Origin: Ardenticatenaceae bacterium
GTDB taxonomy: Bacteria; Chloroflexota; Anaerolineae; Promineifilales; Promineifilaceae
Direction: 5' to 3'
DNA: 64,000 nucleotides
Assembly: GCA_020634435.1 (NCBI GenBank)
Contig: JACKBS010000007.1
Location: 1-64,000, forward strand
Part shown: piece by piece, positions 36,056 through 45,142 of the stretch
Layout: each line of letters begins with the position of its first letter
Numbering within the stretch: position 1 is the first letter of the stretch
Notes under the pieces: model-generated
Database searches by the model: none
Told to the model about the DNA's origin: nothing
What the model saw: the letters and a program-made list of their open reading frames with translations, nothing else
Made by a program: the position numbers and the translations under genes

Positions 36056-38815
36056 TTATCTGTCGTTTAAGGCTGCGTGGGCGGCTGCCAAGCGGGCAAT
36101 CGGGACACGGAACGGCGAACAAGAGACGTAGTTCAGGTTCAGTTTGTGGCAGATGGCAATACTCTTCGGGTCACCACCGTGTTCACCACAAATACCTACT
36201 TCCAGATCGTTGCGGGCAGAACGGCCGTCTTGCACCGCAATCTCCATCAACCGGCCCACACCATTGGGGTCAATCGAGGCAAACGGATTGTCTTTCAAAA
36301 TACCGCGCTGCTGGTACTCCATCAAGAAGCCAGATTCAGCGTCGTCACGAGAAATACCAAACGTCGTTTGCGTCAGGTCGTTGGTACCAAAGGAGAAGAA
36401 TTGCGCGACCTCAGCAATTTCACCAGCGGTCAAAGCAGCACGCGGAATTTCGATCATCGTGCCAAACTTATAGCTGATATTGATGCCTTGTTCTTCCATC
36501 ACCACTTTGGCTTCTGCTTCCAGAGCCGATTGCTGGACCTTCAACTCGTTCACATGTGAAATCAGCGGAATCATTACCTCAGGATGCACGTCAACGCCGT
36601 CTTTGGCACATTTACAAGCAGCTTCAAAGATCGCCCGCACCTGCATTCTGGTCAGTTCAGGGATGAGGATGCCCAAACGCACACCACGCGTACCCAACAT
36701 CGGGTTCATCTCGCGCAGCGCCTCGACACGTTCCAGGTAATCCTGCTTGACGCGAATTTCAGCCAGCGCGGCGTCGATTTCGCTGAGGGTGTGGTAATGC
36801 TGCGTCCGAACCTTCAGGTCGGCCAGGTCTTGCACCAGCTCTTCAAAAGAGGGCAGGAACTCATGCAACGGCGGGTCGATGAGGCGAATGATGACTGGCA
36901 GCCCGTCCATAGCCCGGAATAGACCTTCAAAGTCGCCACGTTGGAGCGGCAGCAGTTGGTCCAGGGCATCCTTACGGTCGATGGCGTGTTTGGCCATGAT
37001 CATCTTCTGCACGATGGGCATACGCTCGGCTTCAAAGAACATGTGCTCGGTACGGCACAGGCCGATACCTTGCGCACCATATTCGCGGGCACGTTCGGCG
37101 TCACGCGGATAGTCCGCATTGGCCCACACACCCAATTTACGAATTTCGTCAGCCCAGCTCAAGAGTTTGATGAGGTACGGATTTTTGATGTCGGGCACGA
37201 CGGTGGGCAGCTTGCCCAGGTAAACAACACCCAAAGTACCGTCCAGAGAAAGCCAGTCGCCTTCTTCAACAACCAGTTCTTCGTTTACCATCATACGACG
37301 GCCAACCAGGTCCAATTCCAATTCGCTTACACCCACAACAGCCGGTTTACCGAACTGGCGGGCAACCAATGCGGCGTGGCTGGTACGGCCGCCTTTGCTG
37401 GTGAGAATACCTTGAGCAGCCAACATACCATGAACATCATCCGGCTTGGTCTCTGGGCGAACCATGATAACCTGCTTGCCTTCTTCTTTGGCCCATTTTT
37501 CGGCGGTATCGGCATCAAATGCCACCATACCAACGGCCGCTCCTGGAGAAACGTTCAAACCAGTGGCGATCTTGGTCGCTGTTCTCATAGCTTCGGCATC
37601 CAACTGCGGATGCAGGAAGAAGTCTACCTGGGCCGGTTTTACGCGAGCCACTGCTTCTTCTTTGCTGATGAGACCTTCTTCAACCTGGTCTACAGCGATA
37701 CGTACTTCTGCTTGAGCAGTACGCTTGCCATCACGGGTTTGCAGCAGCCACAACTTGCCGCGATCAATGGTGAATTCCATGTCCTGCATGTTGCGGTAAT
37801 GCTTTTCCAGTTTTTGGGCAATTTCTTCAAACTGAGCATAAACCTGGGGCATTTCTTCCTTCAGGTCACTAATGGGCTGGGTGATGCGGATACCAGCTAC
37901 TACGTCTTCACCCTGAGCGTTCATCAGGAAGTCGCCTTCCAGTTCTTTCTCGCCCGTGGAAGCGTTACGGGACATGGCTACACCGGTACCAGCATCGGGG
38001 GAGATATTGCCGTAAACCATGGTTTGGATATTAACGGCCGTTCCCAAATCGTGCGGGATACCAGAAGCATTGCGGTAAGCAAAAGCGCGCTTGCTGTTCC
38101 AAGACTTGAAGACAGCTTCGGTCGCGCGTTTCATTTGTTCGTAGGGGTCTTGGGGGAAATCTTCTTGGGTGTAAGTCTTGTAAATTTGCTTAAACTGCTC
38201 GGTTACAACTTGCCAATCCTCAGCGCTCATTTCGGCGTCGCTCTTAACGCCAGCGGCCTTGCGTTGGGCTTCGATAACGGCCTCAAACACCTCGTCCGGT
38301 ACTTCCATAACTACGGAGCCAAACATCTGAATCAGACGGCGGTAAATGTCGTACACAAAACGCGGGCCGGTGCGCTTGATCATCTCAGCGGCGACCTCAT
38401 CGTTCATACCGATGTTGAGCACGGTGTCCATCATGCCGGGCATGGAGAATTTGGCCCCGGAACGGCAGGAAACCAACAGCGGTTTCTGCAGATCGCCAAT
38501 TTTCTTGCCCATCGCTTTTTCCACTTCTTTAATCGCAGCTTGAACTTGTTCCCACATGCCTTCGGGGAAATGTTCACCAGCGGCCAGGTAAGCGTTACAG
38601 GCTTCTGTGCTAACGGTGAGGCCCGGAGGTACCGGCACACCCAGACGGGTCATATCGGCCAGGTTGGCACCCTTGCCACCCAGTAAACCGCGAACGGCGT
38701 CCCAGGAGCCACCAACATGGTCTTCGGCCATGTTTACTTCACTAAAGAGGTAAACATATTTTTTATTCTTCTTGTCACCTTGCAGCTCTTGTTCTGGAGC
38801 CATTGCAGTTGTCAT
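36056..38815 (-). CDS. ppdK: Pyruvate, phosphate dikinase
   Basis: 919 residues, full length. N-terminal ATP-grasp (GGKGANLADMTRLGVPVPPG; SCRSGAKFSMPGMMDTVLN), the central phosphohistidine domain with GGRTSHAALVARQFGKPAVVG (catalytic His), and the C-terminal PEP/pyruvate barrel with LCRTEHMFFE, RGVRLGILIPEL, FGTNDLTQTTFG and GICGEHGGDP (catalytic Cys region replaced or shifted as in bacterial forms). It interconverts ATP, phosphate and pyruvate with AMP, PPi and PEP. ATG after GGAGGAA. The PPi link also connects to the pyrophosphatase gene at 45 kb. Confidence 0.97.
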   Translation of the reverse strand: MTTAMAPEQELQGDKKNKKYVYLFSEVNMAEDHVGGSWDAVRGLLGGKGANLADMTRLGVPVPPGLTVSTEACNAYLAAGEHFPEGMWEQVQAAIKEVEKAMGKKIGDLQKPLLVSCRSGAKFSMPGMMDTVLNIGMNDEVAAEMIKRTGPRFVYDIYRRLIQMFGSVVMEVPDEVFEAVIEAQRKAAGVKSDAEMSAEDWQVVTEQFKQIYKTYTQEDFPQDPYEQMKRATEAVFKSWNSKRAFAYRNASGIPHDLGTAVNIQTMVYGNISPDAGTGVAMSRNASTGEKELEGDFLMNAQGEDVVAGIRITQPISDLKEEMPQVYAQFEEIAQKLEKHYRNMQDMEFTIDRGKLWLLQTRDGKRTAQAEVRIAVDQVEEGLISKEEAVARVKPAQVDFFLHPQLDAEAMRTATKIATGLNVSPGAAVGMVAFDADTAEKWAKEEGKQVIMVRPETKPDDVHGMLAAQGILTSKGGRTSHAALVARQFGKPAVVGVSELELDLVGRRMMVNEELVVEEGDWLSLDGTLGVVYLGKLPTVVPDIKNPYLIKLLSWADEIRKLGVWANADYPRDAERAREYGAQGIGLCRTEHMFFEAERMPIVQKMIMAKHAIDRKDALDQLLPLQRGDFEGLFRAMDGLPVIIRLIDPPLHEFLPSFEELVQDLADLKVRTQHYHTLSEIDAALAEIRVKQDYLERVEALREMNPMLGTRGVRLGILIPELTRMQVRAIFEAACKCAKDGVDVHPEVMIPLISHVNELKVQQSALEAEAKVVMEEQGINISYKFGTMIEIPRAALTAGEIAEVAQFFSFGTNDLTQTTFGISRDDAESGFLMEYQQRGILKDNPFASIDPNGVGRLMEIAVQDGRSARNDLEVGICGEHGGDPKSIAICHKLNLNYVSCSPFRVPIARLAAAHAALNDR

Positions 38816-39129
38816 AAGTCTATTCCTCCGATGGAATTAAAAATTTATTTATGAAAAAGCTTCGTTGCCTTATTTGCGAGTGGGGGAGCTGTGGGATGGT
38901 GTGTCTTGTTTACCCCCCCATGTACGGGATGACACAACCTTGACCATTGTAGGAAGTGGGTCATTTACCAGACAGTGACAAAGGACATTCTCACTTATGA
39001 CAAATATCACCGATCGTTTTGCGGTATTTTTCACAATATCAGGAGAGGTTTTGCCGGGTTGGGTTGCCTAACGGCCGTACCGTTCTAAAATTAAGAAGCG
39101 ACGACAAAGAAATCTTTGGGAGGTGAAAA
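38816..39129. promoter_or_regulatory. Spacer upstream of ppdK and of a small membrane gene
   Basis: 314 bp between divergent genes. Several GTGACAAA/ATGACAAAT-like words occur around 38977-39008, and one ACGGCCGT site at 39071. Promoters for both directions must lie here, but no convincing -35/-10 pair or known riboswitch could be fixed by eye. Confidence 0.4.
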
Positions 39130-39222
39130 GTGGATCCAATTGGACTCGTGGTTCTGATTCTTATTCTGCTGCTAGTAGCAGCGTCTATTATTATTCCTCA
39201 GATACAAAATCGAAAGAAGTAA
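39130..39222 (+). CDS. 30-residue single-pass membrane miniprotein
   Basis: A short frame begins at GTG 39130 seven bases after GGGAGGTG, an excellent ribosome-binding site. The product starts MDPIGLVVLILILLLVAASI and ends PQIQNRKK, i.e. one hydrophobic helix and a positively charged cytoplasmic end. Its stop is followed at once by a strong hairpin (39230-39262), so the gene forms a complete small transcription unit. Function is unknown; such proteins often regulate a larger membrane partner. Confidence 0.6.
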   Translation: MDPIGLVVLILILLLVAASIIIPQIQNRKK

Positions 39223-39229
39223 CCGGCTG

Positions 39230-39262
39230 AGATTGGGCCAATCTTGGAGATTGGCCCAATCT
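39230..39262. terminator. Hairpin made of AGATTGGCCCAATCT arms
   Basis: AGATTGGGCCAATCT (39230-39244) and AGATTGGCCCAATCT (39248-39262) are exact complements around TGG. Located between the miniprotein stop and the end of the convergent ABC transporter gene, it probably ends both transcripts. The wording resembles the GGAGATT repeat family. Confidence 0.75.
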
Positions 39263-39268
39263 GTAAAC

Positions 39269-41209
39269 TTAAACCAACTCTTTGGGCTTAAATTGGGTCT
39301 CGTACAAATTGGTATACAACCCGCCCCGAGCCAACAGTTCTTCGTGTGTGCCCTGCTCCACCAAACGTCCTTGATGCATGACCAAGATTTTATCGGCGGC
39401 CAAAATAGTGGAAAGCCGGTGGGCAATCACCAGACTGCTGCGATCCTTCATCACTTTGGCCAACGCTTCTTGAATCAACGCTTCAGAAAGTGAATCCAGG
39501 TGCGACGTGGCTTCGTCTAGCACCAGCAATCGGGGGTCTTTAAGCACCACACGGGCAATGGCAATGCGCTGGCGCTCGCCCCCGCTCAGGCGATAACCGC
39601 GCTCGCCCACCACTGTGTCGTATCCGTCAGGAAGCTGCGCAACGAAGTCGTGAATGTTGGCGGCTTTGGCGGCGGCCATCATTTGCTCCTCGGTGGCGTC
39701 TGGCCGGGCATAGAGCAGATTGGCCCGGATGGTGTCGTAAAACAGGTAGGATTCCTGCGTCACCATGCCGATGTTGTCCGCCAGAGTTTGCAGAGTAAGG
39801 TCGCGCAAATCGTGGTTGTCCAGGGTGATACGGCCGTCCGACGGATCATACAATCGCGGTATCAGGTAGGTGATGGTTGTCTTGCCCGCACCGCTGGGTC
39901 CAACCAAAGCTACCAGCTCACCTGGCTCAATGGTGAAACTAACATCTCGCAAAGCCCAACGTAGTTCCGGTTCGCTCTCTGCGCCATTTTCAGATGGCTC
40001 AGCCCCGTTTTGCCGCGCTTTGCCCCGCTTGAGCAGTGCTTCGCTATCGCGCCAGCTGAACCGCTTCACTTCACTCAGACCGCCTTTGTCTTCGTCGGTG
40101 TAGGTGAAAGAGACATTGTGGAATTGGAGACGGCCGTTTACCGCTTGCAGCGTTTTGGCATCCGGTTTTTCACCAATTTCCACAGGAATGTCCATCGCTT
40201 CAAACACCCGCTCGAAGCTCACCATGCTTTGGGCAAACTCCACCGGCGCGTTGGTCAGCGCCATGAGCGGGCCATACAGCTGGGCCAGATAGCTACCAAA
40301 GGCCACAATCGTACCGATGGTGAATGCCTCTTGCAGCACCAGATACCCACCCACCCAATAGACAACGGCCGTTCCCACCGCACCAATAATGCTCAACATC
40401 ATAAAAAACCAGCGGCCAATCACCGCCGAACGTACCCCGATATCCCGCACATCGGCAGCATCATCGGCAAAGCGCTTCATTTCGCGCTCCTGGCGGCCAA
40501 ATAGCTTCACCAGCAGGGCACCGCTCACGTTGAGCGTTTCATTCATCGTGGCATTCATCTCAGCGCTGATCTCCAACGACTTGCGCCGCAGATCACGCAA
40601 GACGCGCCCGACGCGGCGTGCCGGCAGCACAAAGAAGGGCAAAATGGCCAGCCCAAGCAGCGTCAGCCGCCACTCCAGCGTCAGCAAAATGGCCAGTGTG
40701 CCCACCAGAGAGACCAGATTAGAAATAATCGTGACAATCGTGTCGCTAATCGCTCGCTGCGCCCCAATCACGTCGTTGTTCAACCGCGACATTAACTCAC
40801 CTGTACGCGATTGGGTGAAAAAGCGCAGCGACATTTGCTGCATGTGCTCATACAAAGCGCGGCGCAAATCGTAAATAACCCCCTCGCCAATTTGCGAGTT
40901 CAGGCTGCGTTGCAGCACACCAATGCCACCGTTAACAATGGGAATGGCTACCATCGCCACCGCCAAAAGCGTCAACAGGCGGTAATCCTGGTTGGGGATG
41001 GCGTTGTCAATTAAAGAGCGCACCAACAGCGGCGAAACCAACGTCAGGCCGGTGATAACAAGGATAGTCAGCAGCAGTAGAATAATTTTTAGGCGATAAG
41101 GTTTGGCAAACTGCCACACGCGCCGCAGCAAATCTCTTGTAATTGTTGGGCGCGTTTGCTTTTCGTCGTGGGAGATATAAGCCCACCAGCCGCCACCATG
41201 AAAACCCAT
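39269..41209 (-). CDS. ABC transporter, fused permease and ATPase (exporter type)
   Basis: About 646 residues. Start ATG 41209 follows AGGAGG; product MGFHGGGWWAYISHDEKQTR. Six membrane helices (about 50-320) are followed by an ATPase domain with Walker A GPSGAGKTT, Q-loop VTQESYLF, signature LSGGERQRIAIARVVL, Walker B LLVLDEATSHLD and H-loop IAHRLS. Between the first NBD strands (FHNVSFTY) and the A-loop region there is a charged insertion of about 45 residues (SEVKRFSWRDSEALLKRGK and on) that most MsbA-type exporters lack. It works as a homo- or heterodimer; the substrate is unknown. Confidence 0.93.
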   Translation of the reverse strand: MGFHGGGWWAYISHDEKQTRPTITRDLLRRVWQFAKPYRLKIILLLLTILVITGLTLVSPLLVRSLIDNAIPNQDYRLLTLLAVAMVAIPIVNGGIGVLQRSLNSQIGEGVIYDLRRALYEHMQQMSLRFFTQSRTGELMSRLNNDVIGAQRAISDTIVTIISNLVSLVGTLAILLTLEWRLTLLGLAILPFFVLPARRVGRVLRDLRRKSLEISAEMNATMNETLNVSGALLVKLFGRQEREMKRFADDAADVRDIGVRSAVIGRWFFMMLSIIGAVGTAVVYWVGGYLVLQEAFTIGTIVAFGSYLAQLYGPLMALTNAPVEFAQSMVSFERVFEAMDIPVEIGEKPDAKTLQAVNGRLQFHNVSFTYTDEDKGGLSEVKRFSWRDSEALLKRGKARQNGAEPSENGAESEPELRWALRDVSFTIEPGELVALVGPSGAGKTTITYLIPRLYDPSDGRITLDNHDLRDLTLQTLADNIGMVTQESYLFYDTIRANLLYARPDATEEQMMAAAKAANIHDFVAQLPDGYDTVVGERGYRLSGGERQRIAIARVVLKDPRLLVLDEATSHLDSLSEALIQEALAKVMKDRSSLVIAHRLSTILAADKILVMHQGRLVEQGTHEELLARGGLYTNLYETQFKPKELV

Positions 41210-41412
41210 ACATTCCTCCTGGGAAAAATGCCACAGATACACAAATTGCTCCGTGGCGAATCATTCAGTGAAGTTTAAGTATGGCGCAGAACGGCCGTTT
41301 TGGGTACTGACCAATCGGGCAGGCTGCACCCGGCAGGGTTGGCAGTTTGTTTTCGCTGCCTGCGGCAACCTGGGTTAAGATTGGCCAACTATTTGCCCAT
41401 TGAAGGATTCGC

Positions 41413-42678
41413 ATGACCGAGAACACAGACCCCAATTACGCCGTACAGCTTGATGCTCAAGACCTGCTGGCCCATTTTCGGGAACAGTTTGTCATTGATG
41501 ACCCTGATCTCATTTACCTGGATGGCAATTCGCTGGGGCGGCTGCTAAAAAAAAGCAGCACTTTGGCTCAAGATTTGGTGGAACGTCAATGGGGCAAACA
41601 GCTGATTCGCGGCTGGAATGAAGGCTGGATTGATCTGCAAGCCCAGATTGGCGGCAAAATTGGGCAACTCATCGGGGCCGATGCGGATGAAGTGATTGTG
41701 GCCGATTCCACCTCCATCAATTTGTTTAAGCTGGCCCTGGCCGCGGTGAAGTTCAACAACGGCCGTTCCAAAATCATCACCGATGATCTCAACTTTCCCT
41801 CCGACCTGTACATTTTGCACGGCGTGGCGCAGTTGGCGGAACGGCCGTTGCAGGTGCAGGTAGTACCTTCAGACGGCATCTACGGTCCGGTTGAAGCGTT
41901 AGCCGCAGCCATCGACAACGATACCGCGCTGGTGGCATTGAGCCATACCACTTTCAAGAGCAGCTACACGTATGATTTAACGGCCGTTACCCAACTGGCG
42001 CACAACGCGGGCGCCCTGATGCTGTGGGATATGAGCCATTCCGTTGGCTCCGTTCCGGCCGATTTGCACGCCGCCAACGTGCCGCTGGCCGTGGGCTGCA
42101 CCTACAAATATCTCAACGGCGGCCCCGGTTCGCCCGCCTTTTTGTATATACAGCGTGAGTGGCAAGCGCGGCTGGGCAACCCGATTACCGGCTGGATGGG
42201 CCATGCCGAAATGTTTGCCTTCGACCTGGACTACCAACGCGACACTGGATTGCGCCACTTTCTCACGGGCACACCGCCGGTTTTGTCCACGGCGCTCATC
42301 GAACCAGGGGTGGATTTGCTGCTGGCGGCGGGCATGGACCAGCTGCGGGCCAAGTCGGTACAGCAGAGCAGCTACCTCATCGACCTGTGGCACGCCTGGC
42401 TAGAGCCCTTAGGCTTTCGCCTGAACTCGCCAGAGGATGCCACGCAGCGCGGTTCGCACATCTCTTTGGGCCACGACGATGGCTGGCGCATCAGCCAGGC
42501 GCTCATCAACGAGATGCACGTCATCCCCGATTTTCGCCAGCCAGACAACATTCGCCTGGGCATTGCCCCCATCTACACCCGCTTCAGCGATATTTACGAA
42601 GGGATGCGCCGCCTACGCCAGGTGGTAACCGACCGGCTTTACGAGCGCTATCCAGCCGCCCAAAACACCGTCACCTGA
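41413..42678 (+). CDS. kynU: Kynureninase
   Basis: 421 residues of the PLP fold type I family. Motifs: IYLDGNSLGRL, ADSTSINLFKL (PLP phosphate), LNFPSDLYILHG, LWDMSHSVGSVPADL (Asp that binds the pyridine N), GCTYKYLNGGPGSPAFLYI (Schiff-base Lys) and TGTPPVLSTALIEPGVDLL. It cleaves kynurenine to anthranilate and alanine in tryptophan breakdown or de novo NAD synthesis. ATG follows GAAGGA. No other kynurenine-pathway gene is in the window, so its partners lie elsewhere. Confidence 0.95.
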   Translation: MTENTDPNYAVQLDAQDLLAHFREQFVIDDPDLIYLDGNSLGRLLKKSSTLAQDLVERQWGKQLIRGWNEGWIDLQAQIGGKIGQLIGADADEVIVADSTSINLFKLALAAVKFNNGRSKIITDDLNFPSDLYILHGVAQLAERPLQVQVVPSDGIYGPVEALAAAIDNDTALVALSHTTFKSSYTYDLTAVTQLAHNAGALMLWDMSHSVGSVPADLHAANVPLAVGCTYKYLNGGPGSPAFLYIQREWQARLGNPITGWMGHAEMFAFDLDYQRDTGLRHFLTGTPPVLSTALIEPGVDLLLAAGMDQLRAKSVQQSSYLIDLWHAWLEPLGFRLNSPEDATQRGSHISLGHDDGWRISQALINEMHVIPDFRQPDNIRLGIAPIYTRFSDIYEGMRRLRQVVTDRLYERYPAAQNTVT

Positions 42679-42738
42679 GCCTTTCATCTTTCAGGTGGCT
42701 ATTTACGCAACAACTCTCAGAACAGAAAGGAGCAACCA

Positions 42739-43221
42739 ATGGCTGACAGTAAAAATGTAGAAATTGCAACCAAATTGAATGACTCACGCATGGCCTTGAT
42801 GACGTTTTTTGATGGACTGGATGATGATGGGTGGGATACGGCCGTTTACGACGAAGAAACCACCTGGACCATTGCCGACCTTTTGCGCCACCTGGTCGAT
42901 GCCGAACGCGGCATGACCGGCATGATCATGCAGTGGCAGCAAGGCAAAGACCCCGTCCCAGCAGACTTCGATCTGGCCCGGTGGAACAATCGCGTTGTGC
43001 AAAAAGCCGCCGAAAAAAGCCCCGCCGAACTCCTCACCGAATTTCGCCAGAATCGCATCAATTTGCTCAGCTTCATCGACACGCTGCACGATGAGGATTG
43101 GGACAAACAAGGGCGGCATGGCAGCCTGAGCATCATGAGCATTGAGCAGGTGTGTAACCTCATTGCTGACCACGAACTTGACCATTTGCGAGTGATGAAA
43201 GAGGCCGCTGGAGAGAGTTAA
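42739..43221 (+). CDS. DinB/YfiT-like putative metal-dependent protein
   Basis: 160 residues forming a four-helix bundle: DSRMALMTFFDGLDDDGWDTAV, WTIADLLRHLVDAERGMTGM (first His of the usual metal triad), and LIADHELDHLRVMKEA (the H-x3-H pair). DinB-fold proteins bind Zn or Ni and act as small-thiol-dependent S-transferases or remain uncharacterised. ATG after AAAGGAG. It lies 60 bp past kynU and may share its transcript. Confidence 0.85.
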   Translation: MADSKNVEIATKLNDSRMALMTFFDGLDDDGWDTAVYDEETTWTIADLLRHLVDAERGMTGMIMQWQQGKDPVPADFDLARWNNRVVQKAAEKSPAELLTEFRQNRINLLSFIDTLHDEDWDKQGRHGSLSIMSIEQVCNLIADHELDHLRVMKEAAGES

Positions 43222-43235
43222 CAGGCATAAAAAAT

Positions 43236-43274
43236 GAGATACCCCACAAGCAGGGCGCTTATGGGGTACCTCTC
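43236..43274 (+). terminator. Hairpin after DinB gene
   Basis: GAGATACCCCA with TGGGGTACCTC around a 15-nt loop just past the stop codon; G-rich instead of T-rich tail, so efficiency is uncertain. Confidence 0.55.
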
Positions 43275-43350
43275 GGGGGGGAGCCAAATACAGTGTAACA
43301 AAATTCAATAGAAGGGCAACAATGTGAAATTTGCCACATATGCCCTGGAT

Positions 43351-43377
43351 CAAAAAGAGGACACAGCTGTGTCCTCT
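43351..43377 (-). terminator. 22-bp perfect palindrome with T-tail
   Basis: AGAGGACACAGCTGTGTCCTCT (43356-43377, read as two 11-base arms) is followed on the minus strand by TTTTTG. It lies just past the stop of the small membrane protein gene and serves as its terminator. Confidence 0.85.
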
Positions 43378-43400
43378 GCTTTAACTCAATACTTCTGCTC

Positions 43401-43784
43401 TCAGCGTGAGTAATTCACAGCCTGGTCTTCGCCATATTCATTGGTCAGCCGGTGATAAGCAAACACGCCCTGAACCCCCCGAAAGAAAAAGTACGCAAAA
43501 ATGGCCGCAATCGGCACCCCCAGAAATACCCCATAAATAATCCAGACATAGATTTTGCTTACGACGTAGTAAGCAAAAAGCGTCACCGCGCTGGCCCGAT
43601 GCTTCTTATAAACGCCAAAAGTTAAAGCCAGCATCAAGACGATATCGATCCAGTTCCACCAATCAATATCGGCCAGGCTGCCGCCACTGGCGTAAACCAG
43701 CGTCAGGGCAATAGTTACCCCAATTGAAACCAATGACATCTTCCAGGCTGTCCGAATTGCTGCGTTTGCTTGCTCAAGATTCAC
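43401..43784 (-). CDS. Hypothetical four-helix membrane protein
   Basis: 127 residues from GTG 43784 with GGAGG upstream. Four hydrophobic segments (around residues 17-33, 47-60, 66-83 and 86-103), short loops, and a soluble tail of about 20 residues (HRLTNEYGEDQAVNYSR). No catalytic motif. It resembles the many small uncharacterised integral membrane proteins of Anaerolineae; no function is proposed. Confidence 0.75.
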   Translation of the reverse strand: MNLEQANAAIRTAWKMSLVSIGVTIALTLVYASGGSLADIDWWNWIDIVLMLALTFGVYKKHRASAVTLFAYYVVSKIYVWIIYGVFLGVPIAAIFAYFFFRGVQGVFAYHRLTNEYGEDQAVNYSR

Positions 43785-43942
43785 TTGTTTACCTCCAAAA
43801 TCCTAAAAATCGACGGTTTCCGAGTTGTTCCGCCACAAGTATCATCAGGCAGCCTGGTTGCTACAATGACAAAGGGCACGGCAAACCGGCGCGCATTGTC
43901 ACCAAAAGTACGTCTAAAAATAAATAGCCAAAAGCCGCCAGA

Positions 43943-44812
43943 TCAGTTAATCCAATCGGGAACGATTTTTTCCCAATCGCTCCGTTCTGGCAACAAATGC
44001 CAAACGTTGTTATCCAGCGCTTTCAGGTAGGTGTGGTTGTATTTGTAGTAGGAGGTGCGCTGAACGGCCGTTTCTCCTCCACTTTCCGGTGCTATGGCCC
44101 AGCCTAACCGGTCGCGAACACCTGGCTGCTCGCGCCACACCAGCCCAAAACCGCGCTGCGGCTGGTAAAAGCCAACGGGCGGCACGATAGACGGATCATC
44201 CACCGGATCGCCTTCGGTCCAGTCATCTGGAAACGCAGCCCAACCATCGGTCCACTGGGTATCGTCAAACAACACGTAGATCATGTCTTCGGCCCCCACC
44301 CAGATCATAACGCCATGCTCAAACTGCTGCTCGGCCGAAGGCGAAATCAGTGCGGCTTCCTGCGGGCAAACATCGGGCGATGGACCAAAGAACCAGGTGA
44401 ACGGGCAGGTCAGCGGCAGGGTGAGTGACGCTGAATCATAGGTGTTATCTACGGCCGTTGCATAAAGCGCAAATGTCTCGTAGTTTCGACTGCTGCTGCT
44501 GATGGTGTAGGTCATCGAACCCGTAGGCGGCACATCCCAAAATGAGCCAAACACCCCGCCAATCAGGTGGTACAATGTGGCACTGATTGCATTTGTGGAT
44601 TCCCAACTAAGTGTGATGGTTTCGCCGGGATCGGCTATGGGTACATTGGCCGTAAAGCTCACAATTTTTGGGGGTTGCACCGGGACGGTAATGAGGGGCA
44701 AATAAACTTTGTTGTCGTCAGTGGGTACGGCCGTTTCTGCCCAAACGATGCTGCTAAAAACGGCCGTTGCCAGCACAAAACTGACCAGTAAAATACCTAT
44801 ACGCTTACACAT
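43943..44812 (-). CDS. Secreted protein with Ig-like domain
   Basis: About 289 residues from ATG 44812 (GGAGG upstream). Signal peptide MCKRIGILLVSFVLATAVFS, probably cut after the Ala-rich segment. The mature start has DDNKVYLPLITVPVQPP, a proline-rich spacer carrying the LP motif. An Ig-like domain follows (IVSFTANVPIADPGETITLSWESTNA), then a C-terminal part with PFTWFFGPSPDVCPQE and a repeated W-rich pattern (MIYVLFDDTQWTDGW; GFGLVWREQPGVRDRLGW). The same wording is seen in exported proteins of Chloroflexota. Function is unknown; it is likely on the cell surface. Confidence 0.8.
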   Translation of the reverse strand: MCKRIGILLVSFVLATAVFSSIVWAETAVPTDDNKVYLPLITVPVQPPKIVSFTANVPIADPGETITLSWESTNAISATLYHLIGGVFGSFWDVPPTGSMTYTISSSSRNYETFALYATAVDNTYDSASLTLPLTCPFTWFFGPSPDVCPQEAALISPSAEQQFEHGVMIWVGAEDMIYVLFDDTQWTDGWAAFPDDWTEGDPVDDPSIVPPVGFYQPQRGFGLVWREQPGVRDRLGWAIAPESGGETAVQRTSYYKYNHTYLKALDNNVWHLLPERSDWEKIVPDWIN

Positions 44813-45142
44813 GAGATGCCTCCATATATTTGGAAGCAACGCATCGCTCAAAGAAAACAAAATGGTGCGTTTGCTCCATTCATCTACTGCACACCTTGCA
44901 TCCTATAACAATTGGATGGGCCTTTCAAGTGACAAAGCGTTAAAAATTTAAAGATATTTTCCAGAGAAAGGGCGAAAGGGTATTCGACAGATAACCAACC
45001 TATAATCCCGCAGGTCTGCTAAACGCAGGCCCACCACAGCACCATTAAAACCAACCGATTACCACTGTCACGGTTACCCACCCAGTCAGCAACAACCAAT
45101 TGGATAATTCCCTTTGGATAACTCACAAAGAGAGAGATTTTT
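44813..45142. promoter_or_regulatory. Divergent spacer upstream of pyrophosphatase gene
   Basis: 330 bp between the leftward secreted-protein gene and rightward pyrophosphatase gene. I see a loose inverted repeat (AAGCAACGCA 44836-44845 with TGCGTTTGCT 44867-44876) and an AGAGAGAG ribosome-binding site before 45143. No gene and no recognised RNA motif. Confidence 0.4.

Noticed and set aside
36941..38686. A 581-codon open frame on the plus strand opposite ppdK
   Set aside because: It is the complement of a well-conserved, motif-complete ppdK gene; its translation is His/Phe-rich with no family motif and no ribosome-binding site. Similar long antisense frames opposite the phosphohexomutase (3506-4645), asnB (11102-11971) and HlyD (16748-17800) genes are rejected for the same reason.
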